64,000 nucleotides of DNA, from the NCBI RefSeq assembly GCF_040712315.1, contig NC_134016.1:27165503-27229502 (forward strand), read 5' to 3'. Shown here piece after piece: positions 61,225 through 64,000 of the stretch (the first letter of the stretch is position 1; each line of letters starts with the position of its first letter). Position numbers and translations under genes: made by a program. The notes under the pieces are model-generated. The model did not search any database, had not been told where the DNA came from, and worked only from the letters and a program-made list of their open reading frames with translations. The stretch comes from Castanea sativa. Lineage: Eukaryota; Streptophyta; Magnoliopsida; Fagales; Fagaceae.

Positions 61225-61505
61225 GCGAGTCAACCCGAGTCGAGTCGAGTCTTGGCTGGATCGAGAGCGAGAGTCATGGCTGGATCATGGCTGGATCGAG
61301 AGTGAGAGACTGAGTCATGGCCGAGTCACGGCTGGATCGAGACGAGAGTGAGAGACTGAGTCATGGCCGAGTCACGGCTGGATCGAGACGAGAGTGAGTG
61401 ACTGAGTCATGGCTGGATCGAGACGAGAGTGAGAGACTGAGTCATGGCTAGATCGAGACGAGAGTGAGAGTGAGAGACTGAGTCATGGCCGAGTCATGGC
61501 TGGAT
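61225..61505. repeat. Minisatellite gagtcatggctggatcgaga, about 50-60-bp period
   Basis: At least five copies of 'gagagactgagtcatggc' with 'tggatcgagacgagagtgag'; some copies carry an extra 'cgagtcacggc'. GC-rich compared with its surroundings, and close to the right end of the hAT element. Confidence 0.85.
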
Positions 61506-61555
61506 CGCTCGGTTCAGTCAGTGACTCCGTCGGTGCATGAGTGAGTGTTAGTCAG

Positions 61556-61557
61556 TT

Positions 61558-61609
<52 letters not shown>
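61556..61609. repeat. (GT)n(GA)n compound microsatellite
   Basis: A GT run at 61556-61577 passes straight into a GA run at 61577-61609. Spurious frames rich in Cys/Val and Arg/Glu cover it. Confidence 0.95.
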
Positions 61610-61613
<4 letters not shown>

Positions 61614-62044
61614 AACCGGAAAGTGTGTAAGAGAGATGGAGATGGAGATTGGAGAGGCAGAGCGGCGGCAAAGTCTGAAGAGGAGAGAGTGTTTGACTGT
61701 TTGGTGAAAATGTGGGCTGTGGGGTATGTAGGGTTTCCATCTTTACATTATATAGGTAATTAGTTTTAGTTTAATTAGAATCTTAAATATTTATTTAGTT
61801 TAATTCTAGGTAATTATCGGTAATTAATTTAATAAATTTTAGTTTAATTATGGGCCAAATCCCATTAGGCCGGATCACTTATCAGGGGACAGGGGTGTTT
61901 CAAAGTCAAACAAACAAGTGAAACAACAACAACAACAAAAAAGGGCCGGATCAGTCCAGACTTAAGGCCCACAGTGAAAAAAATTGGGCCAAACTTTGCC
62001 ACTTATTTAAATATATATTATATTATATATTTAATATAATAATA
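61610..62044. other. hAT right internal region
   Basis: No gene. Includes Ta-rich sequence (62000-62050) before the subterminal cggttcgg repeats. Confidence 0.4.
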
Positions 62045-62236
62045 TATAATAATGTTTCGGTTCGGTTCAGTCTTTTCGGTGTACAAAAATTTGACACCGA
62101 AAACCGAACCGAATATTTCGGTTTTTTATAATACAAAATCGAAACCGAAACCGATCCGAACCAAACCGAAATTTTTGTCTCGGTTCGGTCGGTTTCAATC
62201 GGTTGTTTCGGTTCTACGGTTTTTTGCACACCCCTA

Positions 62237-62969
62237 ATGAAATCCAATTTCATAAATATATACTTTAGTAACTCCTTACTAAAGTGGTTAGACCTAACAC
62301 TCTAAATAACCAAACCCATTAAACTTATTTCAAGGAAATATTTTGTATCTTTGTTAAGAGACTATGAATTCCATCTTGAGAATATATGTTCCATCAACAC
62401 TAAATGTCGCTTCCCAACATACTGAGGTTTTAACTGTTACTTTAGATCTCACTCCTGATATAAACAACCTACATTTCATGATTATGTCCATTATCCCCTC
62501 AGGATTAAGAGTTCATGTACATAGAAGTCGTGAGATATATTATTTATTTGATAGTCGTTAGGAGAATAATAAATCTCACGACGATCCAATTCAATATGTC
62601 TTAACTCTTAAAACATATCAACATACCAACTAGAAGTCTCCACTTCTATGATCAAGACAAATTATCTTAGTTGATATATTATAGTCTTTGCAGATGAAAT
62701 GCCCAATTTCATCACTGACTACAAACTATAATTCTGAGTTTACAAAGAACTTGTGATTTATATATTCTGTGACTTTTCACATAAATCACATACTATGCAT
62801 CTCATGGACTATATGATAATTTCCAATATTCATGTTACCATTATTTTAGATTATAATAAAATAACTTTATTAATTACAACATTAAGTCATACATAATGTC
62901 ACACATAATGTCATACATAATATCATACATAGCATCATACATTAGGATTTAAGGGCACTAATCCTAACA
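62237..62969 (-). mobile_element. Family A LTR, sense 5' half only (A5)
   Basis: Matches 52483-53204 of LTR A4 and ends ...aatcctaaca. Its left side is cut by the hAT terminus at 62236, so about half of the LTR is gone. Its right border abuts family D LTR sequence (gctagtgtgtcgtccctgc). Confidence 0.8.
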
Positions 62970-63467
62970 GCTAGTGTGTCGTCCCTGCTTCAACACAATG
63001 AAGTTATGGACATTCGATCCAAACCTACATTTGTCCCTTGCAGACACCACCTTTTATTTGCTTTCTTGCTTGTTTGCCTTCTCGCTTGTTTGCCTTCTCG
63101 CTTGTTTGCTTGCTCCCTTGGTTCTTTGCTTGCTCCCTTGTTTCTTTGCTTGCCATGTCTATCATGCTTATTTACTTTATGCCTCTTTCATATTCTCTTT
63201 GCATCTTTTCCTTCCATTGCTTATCTATTAGTTTCTTGTCTTTACCTTTGCATGTACATATATGGAGCGATGACGCATGGAGCTAGAGCACGGTCTCCCA
63301 AGCGCAAGCAAATAGGGCGAGGATGCAAGCATGTGGATATAAGCCAAGTGGCTATGTTCAGTAGATTTAGGGGTCTGGCTTCTCCCATTTGGTTATGTAC
63401 TCTTTTAAATCCACTTTCTTCCTCCCTTATTTCTCTCTTAGATGGGTTGTATTAGGTATATCATGCC
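62970..63467 (+). mobile_element. Family D Gypsy LTR, distal portion (D2 continued)
   Basis: Aligns with 26249-26710 of D1, for example 'ctagtgtgtc(a/g)tccctgcttc' and 'ggttgtattaggtatatcat'. The segment of D1 between 25178 and 26249 has no counterpart here. Overlapping Leu/Ser/Phe-rich frames are composition artefacts. Confidence 0.7.
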
Positions 63468-64000
63468 TGAAGGAAAAAATCTGGTTTTGCATCTCATGCA
63501 AAACCCACAGCGGAAGCGACGAACTAGGGTCTATTTCATTCATGATTGATAACGTGCACTACATAAATTTCAGAATTTAAGAACAAGATAGCGTACCTTG
63601 GTGTGGAGAAATTCAAAACAAAGATTAGAAGCACTTGGGAACACTTTTAATCTTCACTCCAATTCCACTTTACGCCCAAGATGTGTGGTCTCTCAATCAG
63701 TTTTTAAGGGAGAATGAAAGTGTGTCTCACACTCTCTTACACACCGTTTTTTTTTCTTTTCTAATCTCTTCCAATAAAAATTCTGTATGTTTCTCCCTTT
63801 ATAACTAACTGATTATCTAATTGGGTTGGCCTATTGGGCCTTTCCAATTGGGCTTTAGTGTGTGGCTTGGAGTGGGACCAAAAGGGACCAATAAGACACT
63901 AGCTCCAATGGGCCTTGGGCTTTTCCGTCAACTCTTGACAAGTCCAAAGTTACCATTAATTATATTTAATACCACTATATAAATATAATTGCACTCTAGG
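63468..64000 (-). mobile_element. Family A LTR, sense 3' part, running off the window (A6)
   Basis: Begins TGAAGGAAAAAATCTGG, then ttttgcatctcatgcaaaac, matching 44725 onward of LTR A4. It is inserted in LTR D2 at the position equivalent to 26711 of D1. No primer-binding site lies to its left, so it is a solo or truncated LTR. Confidence 0.8.

Larger units (their letters stand above)
54485..62236 (-). mobile_element. hAT transposon, 7.75 kb, with broken transposase
   Basis: The ends are TAGGGGTGT (54485-54493) and ACACCCCTA (62228-62236), a 9-bp terminal inverted repeat typical of hAT elements. Both ends have subterminal cggttcggtttcgg-type repeats (54494-54660 and 62053-62215). The transposase is on the minus strand at 58349-56002. 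The expected 8-bp target duplication is absent: the left flank is gttggaat and the right atgaaatc, and the two flanks belong to different repeat families (LTR D and LTR A). Confidence 0.82.

Overview
This is a plant nuclear genome window, from a repeat-rich, gene-poor region. The organism is most likely a woody eudicot. The look of the retrotransposon families makes me suspect Fagales (oak or chestnut relatives), but nothing in the window proves it. Almost everything is nested transposable elements. No housekeeping gene, tRNA, rRNA or CRISPR array was seen. Ty3/Gypsy, Ty1/Copia, hAT and CACTA sequences are all present, mostly broken by stops, frameshifts and nested insertions.

Layout. 1-80 is the end of a Copia-type LTR (family A). 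81-1860 holds a CACTA terminus and a probable small solo LTR. About 1860-10116 is a decayed minus-strand Gypsy element of the Tat type, with an antisense spliced ORF of the 'transposase, gypsy type' family at 2901-4260. 10117-17024 is a pol-less, SIRE-like Copia with family A LTRs inserted in it, ending in a family B LTR. 17025-21950 is a second decayed minus-strand Gypsy. 23400-28090 is a stack of a chromovirus integrase tail, a long Gypsy LTR (family D) and two family B LTRs.

28091-42734 is the part that stands out: a head-to-tail tandem array of a 3.1-kb unit. Each full unit carries one minus-strand, two-exon gene for a small secreted peptide with eight cysteines in the defensin-like (cysteine-stabilised alpha-beta) pattern. 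Three copies look intact, one has a frameshift in the signal peptide, one is a deletion remnant, and a sixth unit is cut off before its gene. The array is wedged between the 5' ends of two truncated Copia elements.

42735-53204 is a family A Copia (gag fragment, primer-binding site, LTR). Its LTR is split by a complete 7.08-kb LTR element with matching AATTA target duplications. That inner element encodes gag and an envelope-like protein but has no pol. 53205-54484 holds minisatellite-like repeats and the start of a family D LTR. 54485-62236 is a 7.75-kb hAT transposon with a broken BED-finger transposase. The flanks of the hAT do not match each other and indicate a deletion. 62237-64000 returns to family A and D LTR sequence.

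The retroelement genes do not work together as a host system. The only plausible host function is the defensin-like peptide cluster, whose copies differ by only a few residues and appear recently amplified. All domain assignments were made by reading motifs; no database search was run.
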